From DATLNF01 sp035536235 (GTDB lineage: Bacteria > Actinomycetota > Actinomycetes > BP-191): a stretch of DNA of 64,000 nucleotides. The position numbers and the translations under genes were made by a program. The notes beneath the pieces were generated by a model. The model saw only the letters and a list, made by a program, of their open reading frames with translations, was not told the DNA's origin and did not search any database. Location: contig DATLOQ010000123.1 in NCBI GenBank assembly GCA_035536235.1, positions 1 to 64,000 of the forward strand, given 5' to 3'. This document shows positions 1 to 7,533 of this stretch, in pieces. Positions within the stretch are counted from its first letter, which is position 1. Each line of letters opens with the position of its first letter.

Positions 1-823
1 TCCCGCCGGTGGCGACAGCGGCGGCCAGAAAGGCGGAGGCCCCCGACAGGTCGGGCTCGATCTCGACGTCACACGCGCGGTAACCCCCCGGGCGGACGAC
101 CCACGTGTTCCGGTCCGGCTCCTCGACCTGACCTCCGGCGCTGCGCATCATGGCCACCGTCATGTCGACATGCGGGCGGCTGGGCATGGGCGGGCCGACA
201 TGGCGGGCGACCAGGCCGTCGGCGAAGCACGGCGCGGCGAGGAGCAAGCCGCTGACGAGCTGACTCGAGGTGCTCGCGTCGACCGTGACCTCGCCCCCCC
301 GCATTCCGCCGCCCTCGACACCACCGGCGCCATGCACTCGCCACGGCAGCCGATCCCCTGCGGCGGCGTCCACCCGGACGCCGAGGTGGCGCAGAGCGTG
401 CAGGAGCGGCGCCATCGGGCGCTCCCGCATCTGGGCGTCACCGTCGAACTCCACGGACCCGTCGGCCAGTGCGGCGACGGCTGGCAGGAAGCGGGCCACC
501 GTGCCGGCCAGCCCGACGTCGACGGACGGAGCGTGCACCTGCGGCCGCCCACCGACGCCACTCACGAACCACTGCTCGCTCTGCTCCCCTCGGTCGCTCT
601 GCGGGGTCTCGCCGTGCTCGGTGATCGAGACGCCGAGAGCCCGCAGCGCGGCCGCCATCAGCTCGGTGTCCCGGCTGCGCAGTGGCCGACGTACGACGGA
701 GCGGCCGCGGGCCAGCGCCGCGATGACCAGCGCTCGGTTGGTCATCGACTTCGAGCCGGGAAGAGGGACGATGGCGTCGACGGGTCGCTGCGCCCTGGGT
801 GCCGGCCAGGGTGCGGAGGTCAT
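1..823 (-). CDS. aroA: 3-phosphoshikimate 1-carboxyvinyltransferase (EPSP synthase), 3' end outside window
   Basis: This enzyme transfers the enolpyruvyl group of PEP to shikimate-3-phosphate in cytosolic aromatic amino-acid synthesis. The first 274 residues are present; the rest of the roughly 425-residue enzyme lies beyond base 1. The substrate-binding signature PGSKSMTNRAL is near residue 23, followed by the family motifs LAGTVARFLPA and STSSQLVSGLL. The start is the ATG at 823. A TACAGT hexamer (832-837) lies 8 bases upstream, so the mRNA is probably leaderless or nearly so. It is divergent from the lipoprotein gene at 908. In mycobacteria aroA also lies close to an SRAP gene and a SigR/SigH gene, which are both found further right here. 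Confidence 0.93.
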   Translation of the reverse strand, partial: MTSAPWPAPRAQRPVDAIVPLPGSKSMTNRALVIAALARGRSVVRRPLRSRDTELMAAALRALGVSITEHGETPQSDRGEQSEQWFVSGVGGRPQVHAPSVDVGLAGTVARFLPAVAALADGSVEFDGDAQMRERPMAPLLHALRHLGVRVDAAAGDRLPWRVHGAGGVEGGGMRGGEVTVDASTSSQLVSGLLLAAPCFADGLVARHVGPPMPSRPHVDMTVAMMRSAGGQVEEPDRNTWVVRPGGYRACDVEIEPDLSGASAFLAAAVATGG

Positions 824-831
824 GACCCGTC

Positions 832-837
832 ACTGTA
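832..837 (-). promoter_or_regulatory. -10 hexamer TACAGT before aroA
   Basis: TACAGT on the minus strand lies 8 bases before the aroA ATG, and there is no Shine-Dalgarno sequence. This fits a leaderless or near-leaderless transcript. It is inferred from position only. Confidence 0.4.
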
Positions 838-907
838 CGCAGCAGAAACCTATGCTGAGACAGCACCCGCATGCCCCATACGCCCGTCGCCTGCCAAAGG
901 AGGAGCC

Positions 908-1444
908 GTGCGGCACGCCATCGCCATCGGCCGCCGTACGCCGTTCGCGCTACTCCTCCTCAGCTTGGTCGGGACGGGCTGCGCGGGCGCAGACGCGCCC
1001 ACGGCGGCGCCCCCGCGCTCTGCGGCTGTGCCGACGGCTTCGGCGTGCGCCAACACACCGCCGGCGAAGCCGGCCGTGTGGCCGCCGACCATCCCGGACG
1101 ACATCCCGAAGCCGCCCACCGCGGTTATCGAGAAGGTCGAGAAGACGGGGAGCGGCGTCACCGTGGTGCGATTCTCGACGGAGTCGTCGCTGCGGGAAGG
1201 CGTTCTCTACATCGTCAAGGAGTTCCCGGCGGCGGGCTACACGCTGGGCCGGGGCGATGCGGAGGTGACGGAAGCCGACGCGCCGTTCCAGAAGGGCCAG
1301 GTGCGGGGCTTGGTGCGGATGCTGGCGCAGGAGGAGTGCCGCACGCTCTGGCTTCTCGCCGTCGGCCGGGAAGGCGGCGGCACCGCGCCCTTCGCGCCCA
1401 ACTACACGCCCCCGGCCAGCTCCCAGCCGCTGCCCTTCGGCTAG
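908..1444 (+). CDS. putative secreted lipoprotein, function unknown
   Basis: The 178-residue product starts with an arginine-containing n-region, a hydrophobic stretch (FALLLLSLVGT) and a Cys in the context GTGCAG near residue 25. This looks like a lipobox, although the -3 position is Gly rather than Leu. A Pro/Ala/Thr-rich linker follows to about residue 65, then a compact domain with the sequence VVRFSTESSL...AAGYTLGRGDAE. I do not recognise that domain. The GTG start at 908 is chosen because AAAGGAGGA ends 4 bases upstream; longer in-frame starts would overlap aroA. It probably sits on the outer face of the membrane. It is divergent from aroA and 51 bases from livH, so a link with the transporter is possible but unproven. 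Confidence 0.75.
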   Translation: MRHAIAIGRRTPFALLLLSLVGTGCAGADAPTAAPPRSAAVPTASACANTPPAKPAVWPPTIPDDIPKPPTAVIEKVEKTGSGVTVVRFSTESSLREGVLYIVKEFPAAGYTLGRGDAEVTEADAPFQKGQVRGLVRMLAQEECRTLWLLAVGREGGGTAPFAPNYTPPASSQPLPFG

Positions 1445-1483
1445 CCGGTCGCCGCCATCCGCCGGCACCGCCCAGACCGCCCG

Positions 1484-1489
1484 TAGGGT
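1484..1489 (+). promoter_or_regulatory. -10 hexamer TAGGGT before livH
   Basis: TAGGGT lies 6 bases before the GTG start of livH, with no ribosome binding site. This is the leaderless arrangement seen repeatedly in the window. Confidence 0.45.
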
Positions 1490-1495
1490 GGGCTC

Positions 1496-2458
1496 GTGGA
1501 CCCGGGCATCGCGCTGCAGGCCGTGGTGAGCGGACTCGCCCAAGGCGCCGTCTACGGCCTCGTCGGTCTGGGGTTCACGCTGGTGCACCGCCTCACCAGG
1601 GTGCTCTCCTTCGCCCACGGCGACCTCGTCGTCGGCGCAGTCTTCGTCGGCCTGCTGCTGACCGTGGGTACGACGCCGGTGGTGGCCACGCCCTCGGTGC
1701 CGACCGCTGTTGCCCAGGTCGTCCTGGCGCTCGGAGCGGGTGCTGTGCTCTCCGTCGCCCTCTATCTCGTCGCGGTCCGTCCCGTCCTTCGCCGGGACGG
1801 TGTCGGCAGCGACGGCGGGGCTGGCGTGCTCGGCTGGGTGGGCGGCACGCTCGCCGCGGGACTGCTGCTGCGCGAGTCGCTTGGGACAGTGCTCACGCGG
1901 GAGGCGTACGCCGTCGCCGACCCGCTCCGTCTGGATCGGCTCGACGGGGGTGACGGCGTGCTCCGGCTGCCCGGCGGGGGCAGCGTGCCGGTGCGACTGC
2001 TCGGCGTGCTGGTGATCGGGCTGGCCATCGGCATGGCGGTCGAGCGCCTGGTGGTGTCGTCGCGGACGGGGACTGCAATCCGGGCGGTCGCTGATGACCG
2101 GGAGACCGCCGAGCTCATGGGCATCCCGACCGAGCGGGTCGTGCTGCTTGCCTTCGCGGTGGCTGGCCTGCTGGCCGGCGCGGCCGGCGTGCTGACCGCA
2201 CCGGGGGGGCGGCTGACGCTCGCGGGCGGGGTGGTGCTGGGGCTCAAGGGCACCGCGGCAGCGCTGCTCGGCCGACTTGGGTCGATGCGCGGAGCGGTGG
2301 TCGGGGGGTTGGTTCTCGGGGTGGTCGAGGCTCTCGCCGTGGCCAGTGACGTGTTCGGTCCGGCGTACGCGGACGTGCTGGCGCTGGCCGTCCTCGTCGG
2401 GGTGCTGGCGCTGCGTCCGGAAGGCTTGCGCGCGCCGCCGGCAGTGTCGGCGACGTGA
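1496..2458 (+). CDS. livH: branched-chain amino acid ABC transporter permease (LivH type)
   Basis: This 320-residue polytopic inner-membrane protein belongs to the LivH permease family. The N-terminus (LAQGAVYGLVGLGFTLVHR) and the internal EAA-like stretch with AVADDRETAELMGI are typical. Several hydrophobic segments are visible, and the C-terminal LALRPEGL is a family hallmark. The GTG at 1496 has no Shine-Dalgarno sequence but is preceded by a -10-like TAGGGT. The following livM-livG gene starts 7 bases after the stop, which makes an operon. Substrate specificity (Leu/Ile/Val, other amino acids, amides or urea) cannot be told from sequence alone. Confidence 0.88.
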   Translation: MDPGIALQAVVSGLAQGAVYGLVGLGFTLVHRLTRVLSFAHGDLVVGAVFVGLLLTVGTTPVVATPSVPTAVAQVVLALGAGAVLSVALYLVAVRPVLRRDGVGSDGGAGVLGWVGGTLAAGLLLRESLGTVLTREAYAVADPLRLDRLDGGDGVLRLPGGGSVPVRLLGVLVIGLAIGMAVERLVVSSRTGTAIRAVADDRETAELMGIPTERVVLLAFAVAGLLAGAAGVLTAPGGRLTLAGGVVLGLKGTAAALLGRLGSMRGAVVGGLVLGVVEALAVASDVFGPAYADVLALAVLVGVLALRPEGLRAPPAVSAT

Positions 2459-2465
2459 GCGGGCT

Positions 2466-4247
2466 GTGAGCGCAGTCGACGTCGCGCAGGTGCTGTGGCT
2501 GGCCTTGGCTGCGCTCGGGCTCAACCTCGCTGTCGGCTTGGCTGGCCAGCCCATCCTGGGCCAGGGTGCGTTCGTCTCGGTAGGTGGCTACGGCACTGTC
2601 CTGCTCGCCGACCGGGGTGACCTCCCGCTCGGAGTCGCCGCGGCGGTCGCCGTGGTCGGCGCGGGCGTGCTCGGCTGGCTCGTCGCCTTCGGGTCGTCGC
2701 GGCTGCGCGGCGCTTACCTTGCGCTGGCGACGTGGGGTCTGGCCTGGCTGGTCTTCGCGGTCCTCACCGCGTTCCCCGGCTTGTACGGCGGCAGCCAGGG
2801 CCTCGTCCGGCGCAGCCCCGCGCGGCTGGTCTCGCGCTTCCTCGGCCTCGAGGTGACGCTGACGCCGGTGTGGCACGTCGTCATGGCGGGTGCACTGTGC
2901 CTCGGCGTGATGGCGCTGACGCGCTGCATCCTGCGCGGCCCGGTCGGGCTCGACCTGGCCGCCCTCCGAGCCGGTCCGGCGGCAGCCGAGTCCCTGGGCA
3001 TCGACGGCGCCGCGCTGCGCCGCAACACCCTCGCGGCGGCTGCTGCCATCGGTGCGCTCTCCGGCGCGGGGACTGCGGTGCTGCTGGGCCTCATCGCGCC
3101 GGCCGACGTGTCGCCCCTGCTGTCGGTGCAGCTCTACGTCGCGGTGCTGGTGGGCGGCACCGCGTCGCTGTGGGGCCCGCTCGTCGGTGTCGCTCTGCTC
3201 GTAGCGCTGCCCAGCGTCGCGGACCTGCTCAGCGGCACTGCGGAGTTCAGCGTCGAGCGCAGCCGCGGGATGGTCACCGCCGCACTGCTGGTAGCAGTGC
3301 TCGCGCTGCGCGAGCCCGTCGTACGCCGTGTCCGCGCTGCCCGGCCTGACGTCGACGTGGCAGATCGCGGTGAGGGTCGGCCGCCCGCCCTTGCCGAGCC
3401 GGACAGCAGCCCCGACCCCGGCGGGCGCGCTGAGGTAAGTGCTCCGTCGCAGCAACCAGCGGAGGCCGCTGCAGTGCTGGAGGCTCGCGGCCTACATCAC
3501 TCCTACGGCGAGCTCGTGGTGCTAGCCGGCGTCGACCTCGCGGTGCGCGCCGGCGAGGTGCACGCGCTGGTCGGCCCCAACGGCTCAGGCAAGACGACGA
3601 CCTTGCGGCTGCTGGCCGGCGCCCTGGCCGTGCAGCGGGGTCAGGTGGAGTGTGCCGGCCGTGACGTCACCGGGCAGGGCCAGCGGGACCGGGTGCGCTC
3701 GGGCATCGTGCGCACCTTCCAGCAGACTGCCCTCTTCCCGGGGCTCTCCGTGCTCGACCACCTGCGGGCCGGGGCCCGGGGGACCGAGCGCGGCGGGGGG
3801 GTGTGGCGAGCTCTCCTCCGCACCCCGTCCTGGCAGGCCGCCGCCCTGCGCTCAGACGCGGTAGTCAAGGACCTGCTGGGCCGCAGCGGTCTCGTAGCGT
3901 GTGCCCCGGCGCAGCCCGAGGAGCTCACCCACGGGGAGCAGCGGCTGCTGCAAGTCGTTCGCGCCGCGGCTGCTCAGCCGCTCGTGGTCCTGCTCGACGA
4001 GCCGGCGGCGGGAATGTCGAAGGAGGAGCTTCATCGTCTCCGCGACCTGGTCCGCGATCTCGCCGGGAACGGCATGGCCGTGCTGCTCGTCGAGCACGAC
4101 ATGCGCTTCGTGGCGGCAGTTGCTGACCGGATGACCGTCCTGGCGGCTGGTCGGGTCATCGCGACTGGGCGTCCAGATGACGTACGGCGGATGTCGGCGG
4201 TTCGCGCGGCTTACCTCGGCGGGACGCCCGAAGAGGACACGCTGTGA
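2466..4247 (+). CDS. fused LivM permease - LivG ATPase of a branched-chain amino acid type ABC transporter
   Basis: One 593-residue reading frame contains two transporter parts. Residues 1 to about 295 form a LivM-type permease with many hydrophobic helices and the motif RGAYLALATWGLAWLVF. A polar Pro/Asp/Ser-rich linker covers about 296-335. From about residue 337 there is a LivG-type ATPase with Walker A GPNGSGKTT near 369, Q-loop FQQTALFPGL, a degenerate signature ELTHGEQ in place of LSGGQ, Walker B VVLLDEP near 506 and the H-loop histidine in VEHDM. In most species these are separate genes. The GTG at 2466 is chosen because earlier starts overlap livH. The 3' end overlaps the binding-protein gene by GTGA. 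No LivF ATPase gene is present. Confidence 0.87.
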   Translation: MSAVDVAQVLWLALAALGLNLAVGLAGQPILGQGAFVSVGGYGTVLLADRGDLPLGVAAAVAVVGAGVLGWLVAFGSSRLRGAYLALATWGLAWLVFAVLTAFPGLYGGSQGLVRRSPARLVSRFLGLEVTLTPVWHVVMAGALCLGVMALTRCILRGPVGLDLAALRAGPAAAESLGIDGAALRRNTLAAAAAIGALSGAGTAVLLGLIAPADVSPLLSVQLYVAVLVGGTASLWGPLVGVALLVALPSVADLLSGTAEFSVERSRGMVTAALLVAVLALREPVVRRVRAARPDVDVADRGEGRPPALAEPDSSPDPGGRAEVSAPSQQPAEAAAVLEARGLHHSYGELVVLAGVDLAVRAGEVHALVGPNGSGKTTTLRLLAGALAVQRGQVECAGRDVTGQGQRDRVRSGIVRTFQQTALFPGLSVLDHLRAGARGTERGGGVWRALLRTPSWQAAALRSDAVVKDLLGRSGLVACAPAQPEELTHGEQRLLQVVRAAAAQPLVVLLDEPAAGMSKEELHRLRDLVRDLAGNGMAVLLVEHDMRFVAAVADRMTVLAAGRVIATGRPDDVRRMSAVRAAYLGGTPEEDTL

Positions 4248-5464
4248 TCAGCGTGCGCATCGCTCTTGCGGTGCTTCTGGCGTCGTCCAGCCTCAGCGGA
4301 TGTGGTCGCGGCAGCACGTCGAGCGACGACGTCGTCCGGGTCGTGGTGAGCGCCCCTCTGACTCGGTCGCCGTGGGTCGGCGAATTCCTCGACCGTGGCG
4401 CTCGGCTGGCGACGGAGGAGATCAACGCCGCGGGCGGGATCGAGGTCGGCGACGTGAAGTTGAAGATCGAGCTCGACGTCCGCGACCATGCGGGATCCGC
4501 CCAGACGGCGCAGGCGCACGCCCGCGACGCCGTCGACAAGGGGGCGGCACTGCTCATCAGCGACGGCATCGGGGCAGTCGCGGTGAGCCAGGTGACTGGC
4601 CCGGCGGCGCTGCCGACGGTGATCACGTTCGAAGGCGGCACCGACCTCGTCGACGAGGACTCGCGCCCGACGCTGTTCCGGCTGGCACCGGCCAACCGCC
4701 CGATGACCATGCGCCTCGCCGACTACCTGGCCGACAGAGCGAGCAAAGTCGCTGTGCTGCATGACGACACGTCGTACGGCCAGGACGGTGCGGCGGAGCT
4801 CGCTAAAGCCTTCGCGCGCAACGAGACCGCTGTCGTCGCGACGGTCGAGATTCCCGCCGGAGCTGCCGACGTCGCGCCGCAGGTGCTGCGCGCTCGGCGC
4901 ACTGGGGCGGACACCGTGGTGGTGTGGGCGCGCGCACCGGTCGTCGCTGCCGTGGTGCAGGCCGCCCGCCGCTCGGGCTGGACGGTCCCGCTCTTCGCCG
5001 GTCCGACCGCCGAGGATCCGCTGGTGCGCCAGCAGCTCGCCGACCGGCCGGAGTGGGTGGATGGGCTGACCTTCGTGTCCTTCCGCATCACAGCCGAGGT
5101 CGGCGCCGAACCGTGGCAGAAGTTCCGCGCCGCCTTTGAGAAGAGGTTCGGCCCCGACGAGATCGGCGTGGTGTCCGACGGCACCCCAGTGGTGCAGCCG
5201 CCGGACTGGGCGATGTACCCCTACGACGCGGTCTACCTGCTCAAAGCGGCACTGGAGCGCTCCGACTCACTCGGCCAGCCGCTCGTCGACGCGTTCAACT
5301 CGGTTTTCATCACCGGTGCCAACGGCGACGAGCGCAGCTTCGGCCCGCAGAACCACGAAGGCGTGTCGCAGGACGACATGTACTTCGGGCGCTTCGACCG
5401 CATGCGCTTCCAGCCGGTGACCGACGACATCCTCTCGGGGAACCTCCCGCCGATTCCGCAGTAG
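4244..5464 (+). CDS. branched-chain amino acid type ABC transporter substrate-binding lipoprotein (LivK family)
   Basis: The 406-residue protein has a signal sequence with lipobox LSGC around residue 20. A periplasmic-binding-protein type 1 fold follows, with the hallmarks GARLATEEINAAGG, LLISDGIGAVAVSQV and VAVLHDDTSYGQDGA. It should capture substrate outside the membrane and deliver it to LivH/LivMG. The GTG start overlaps the preceding stop (GTGA at 4244-4247), which shows translational coupling to the fused permease-ATPase. The last bases run close to the SRAP gene promoter. The family assignment is firm, but the ligand is not known. Confidence 0.86.
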   Translation: MISVRIALAVLLASSSLSGCGRGSTSSDDVVRVVVSAPLTRSPWVGEFLDRGARLATEEINAAGGIEVGDVKLKIELDVRDHAGSAQTAQAHARDAVDKGAALLISDGIGAVAVSQVTGPAALPTVITFEGGTDLVDEDSRPTLFRLAPANRPMTMRLADYLADRASKVAVLHDDTSYGQDGAAELAKAFARNETAVVATVEIPAGAADVAPQVLRARRTGADTVVVWARAPVVAAVVQAARRSGWTVPLFAGPTAEDPLVRQQLADRPEWVDGLTFVSFRITAEVGAEPWQKFRAAFEKRFGPDEIGVVSDGTPVVQPPDWAMYPYDAVYLLKAALERSDSLGQPLVDAFNSVFITGANGDERSFGPQNHEGVSQDDMYFGRFDRMRFQPVTDDILSGNLPPIPQ

Positions 5465-5474
5465 CGTCAACGGG

Positions 5475-5480
5475 TAGCGT
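5475..5480 (+). promoter_or_regulatory. -10 hexamer TAGCGT before the SRAP gene
   Basis: TAGCGT lies 7 bases before the ATG at 5488 with no Shine-Dalgarno sequence, which suggests leaderless mRNA. The heptamer TAGCGTC also occurs at 5462-5468, over the preceding stop codon. Confidence 0.45.
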
Positions 5481-5487
5481 CGCGGTC

Positions 5488-6234
5488 ATGTGCGGTCGCT
5501 TCTCTGCGTCGATGAGCACAGCCGACCTCGCGTCCTTCTTCGGCATCCGCGACCCCGAGGTGCGCACCGAAGCACTCGCGCCGAGCTGGAACGTCGCGCC
5601 CACTGACAGCGTGCACGCGGTGCTGGAGCGGCATCCTCGGGACGAGGCGGGCGGGCGGGACGAGACCGTGGTCGATCGGCAGCTGCGCGCGTGTCGGTGG
5701 GGCCTGGTGCCGTCCTGGGCGAAAGACCGCAAGGTCGGCGCCCGGTTGATCAACGCGCGGGCCGAGTCGGTCGCGGACAAGCCGGCGTTTCGCAAGGCCT
5801 TCCTCGCCCGTCGCTGCCTGATCCCGGCCGACGGCTACTACGAGTGGCTGCGGCAGGCCGACGGTCGAAAGCAGCCGTTCTTCATCCGGCGTCGGGACGA
5901 CGTGCCCGTGGTGCTGGCCGGGCTCTACGAGATCTGGCGTGACCCGGCCGGGCCAGCCGACGGCGAGCTCCTGTGGTCCTGCACCGTCGTGACGACGGAG
6001 GCCTGCTCCGCGGTCCGGCAGATCCATGATCGGATGCCGGTGCTGCTCGCGCCGGCGGCTTGGGATCGCTGGCTCGACCCGGCGTACGACGATGCGGAGA
6101 GCCTGCGGGCGCTGCTGGTGCCGCCCCCGCCGGAGTCGATCGAGGCGTGGCCGGTGTCGCCCTTGGTGAGCAGCGTGCGCAACCAGGGCCCGCAGCTGGT
6201 GGAGCCGATCACGCCTGAGGAGACGTTGTTCTGA
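5488..6234 (+). CDS. SOS response-associated peptidase family (SRAP/YedK/HMCES-like) abasic-site protein
   Basis: The 248-residue protein begins MCGRFS, so the essential Cys2 becomes N-terminal after Met removal. In this family Cys2 crosslinks to abasic sites in single-stranded DNA and shields them. Other conserved active-site elements are visible: LINARAES (Asn), GYYEW (Glu) and IHDRMP (His). It acts on DNA in the cytosol. It is expressed as a single gene after the transporter operon, probably from a leaderless promoter. No LexA-type box is seen upstream. A conserved actinobacterial neighbourhood places SRAP near aroA and the SigR/SigH locus, as here. Confidence 0.92.
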   Translation: MCGRFSASMSTADLASFFGIRDPEVRTEALAPSWNVAPTDSVHAVLERHPRDEAGGRDETVVDRQLRACRWGLVPSWAKDRKVGARLINARAESVADKPAFRKAFLARRCLIPADGYYEWLRQADGRKQPFFIRRRDDVPVVLAGLYEIWRDPAGPADGELLWSCTVVTTEACSAVRQIHDRMPVLLAPAAWDRWLDPAYDDAESLRALLVPPPPESIEAWPVSPLVSSVRNQGPQLVEPITPEETLF

Positions 6235-6252
6235 CGGGCCGAGGGGAGCCCG
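6235..6252. terminator. GC hairpin between convergent genes
   Basis: CGGGC (6235-6239) and GCCCG (6248-6252) can pair around an 8-base loop. They fill the whole gap between the convergent SRAP gene and the next minus-strand gene. There is no U-tract, so intrinsic termination is uncertain. Confidence 0.3.
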
Positions 6253-7359
6253 CTACGTGCGATTCTTACCGGGCTGCGTCGGAGTGACCGTCGGCACCGC
6301 CGCGAAGGTGGCATAGGCCGGCAGCGAGTTCTTCTTGCCGTTCGGCGGCCGCGGCGGGCCCCCGGGCGGCGGCGGGGTCGGGTCAGGCGGCGGCGACGGG
6401 GTTGGCGCAGGGTCTGGGGTGGTCGACGGGGCGGGGCTCTGCCCGGCCCCGTCCGGGGAGGCGCTCGCCGTCGGCGACGCGACTCCCGAGGGAGCAACGA
6501 CGGGGCTTGCGGACGCGCTGGCGTCGGGGGCCGGCGACACCGCGCCCGGGCCGCCCGTCGGGGTGGCAACGGGAGTGGGGGCAGGGGTCGGCTTCCCCGG
6601 TCCTCTCTCCGGGCCGGTGGGGCTCGCGGACGCAGATCCGGCGGGTGACGCGGAGGCGCTCGGCACGGCCGAGGGACTTAGGGATGGAGCAGTCGAGGGC
6701 GTGGCGCTGGCCGTCGGGGGCGGAGTCGGGGCCGAGCCGTTGCCGTTGCCGTTGCCCTGGCCATTGCCGCGAGCGGGCGGCGGTGTTGACGCCGCGGCGG
6801 TCGGGGACGGCTGGCTCGCCGGAGCTTCGGAGCGGCGCGGCTCGACGCGCTCTTCGGCGGCCGGCTGTGGCTCGACGTGGTGTTCCGCGGGGCCGGGCTC
6901 CGGTCGGGGATGCGTCGGTCGGGAGGCCGGGGGCGCAGTCGCCTCAGGGCGAGTTGGCGCCCGATCTGCGGGGGGCCTCGGCCGGGGCAGCACGGGCGGG
7001 GACGCGACCACGGGAAGGACGATGCGGCTGCCGACCGGACTTGCCGTCGCCTCGGCGAAGGCACGGTTCGCCGCGGAAGCAGCCGCGCTCTGGCGGGTTG
7101 AGCCGGGCGCGGCTGCTTCCGCGGCGCGCCGGGCGTCTGCCGCGGAGACGCCCCGCCGGGCGGCCTTCTCGGGCCCGTTCTCGGCGCGGGAGTCGACTTC
7201 GACATCCTGGGGATGCGCACCAGAGCCCAACAGCCGAGGAATGGCCGAGATCCCCTGCCCGCCATGCCCGGTTGCGAATAGCAGCAGGCAGGACAGCGTG
7301 GTGAGCAGGACCAGAGCGACGAGGGGCAGCCAACGGGCTTGCTCAGTCCGGGCCTTCAC
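6253..7359 (-). CDS. membrane-anchored Pro/Ala/Ser/Thr-rich protein, unknown function
   Basis: The product has about 368 residues. After a short basic N-terminus it has one hydrophobic helix (LPLVALVLLTTLSCLLLFA, residues about 11-29). The rest is a long low-complexity extracellular region rich in Pro, Ala, Ser and Thr, with a (GN)n stretch and many SxSAS and PxP runs. No enzyme domain is recognisable. The topology suggests a type II anchored wall-spanning or adhesive stalk. The GTG at 7359 is chosen because GAGGAG lies 5 bases upstream; a longer frame begins at 7425. Composition strongly favours this strand. The next gene upstream (ending 7534) is also exported, so the two may work together at the cell surface. 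Confidence 0.6.
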   Translation of the reverse strand: MKARTEQARWLPLVALVLLTTLSCLLLFATGHGGQGISAIPRLLGSGAHPQDVEVDSRAENGPEKAARRGVSAADARRAAEAAAPGSTRQSAAASAANRAFAEATASPVGSRIVLPVVASPPVLPRPRPPADRAPTRPEATAPPASRPTHPRPEPGPAEHHVEPQPAAEERVEPRRSEAPASQPSPTAAASTPPPARGNGQGNGNGNGSAPTPPPTASATPSTAPSLSPSAVPSASASPAGSASASPTGPERGPGKPTPAPTPVATPTGGPGAVSPAPDASASASPVVAPSGVASPTASASPDGAGQSPAPSTTPDPAPTPSPPPDPTPPPPGGPPRPPNGKKNSLPAYATFAAVPTVTPTQPGKNRT

Positions 7360-7439
7360 GCGCGCTCCTCGTAGCCTGCGGGACCGGCGCCGGTGAAACC
7401 GTGGTGGCCTCGCGGTCGACCTCACTCAGAAGTGTGACG

Positions 7440-7458
7440 TGACTACTCTCTGTAGTCA
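7440..7458. repeat. perfect inverted repeat, candidate operator
   Basis: TGACTAC (7440-7446) and GTAGTCA (7452-7458) form perfect 7-base arms around TCTCT. The repeat lies about 80 bases upstream of the Pro-rich membrane protein start, in the gap after the gene ending at 7534. It could be an operator or a weak terminator; no T-tract follows. Confidence 0.4.
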
Positions 7459-7533
7459 ATGCGCAACTGGTCACGGGCTGGCAAATCCGCGGGTTCGCAT
7501 CCGATGTGCCCCACAGCCGCCGCGGCTGGCGCG

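Noticed and set aside
7489..7506. tRNA T-loop-like string GGGTTCGCATCC
   Set aside because: The flanking bases do not form a 5-base T-stem or the other arms of a cloverleaf, so it is not a tRNA, and no attachment-site duplicate was seen.
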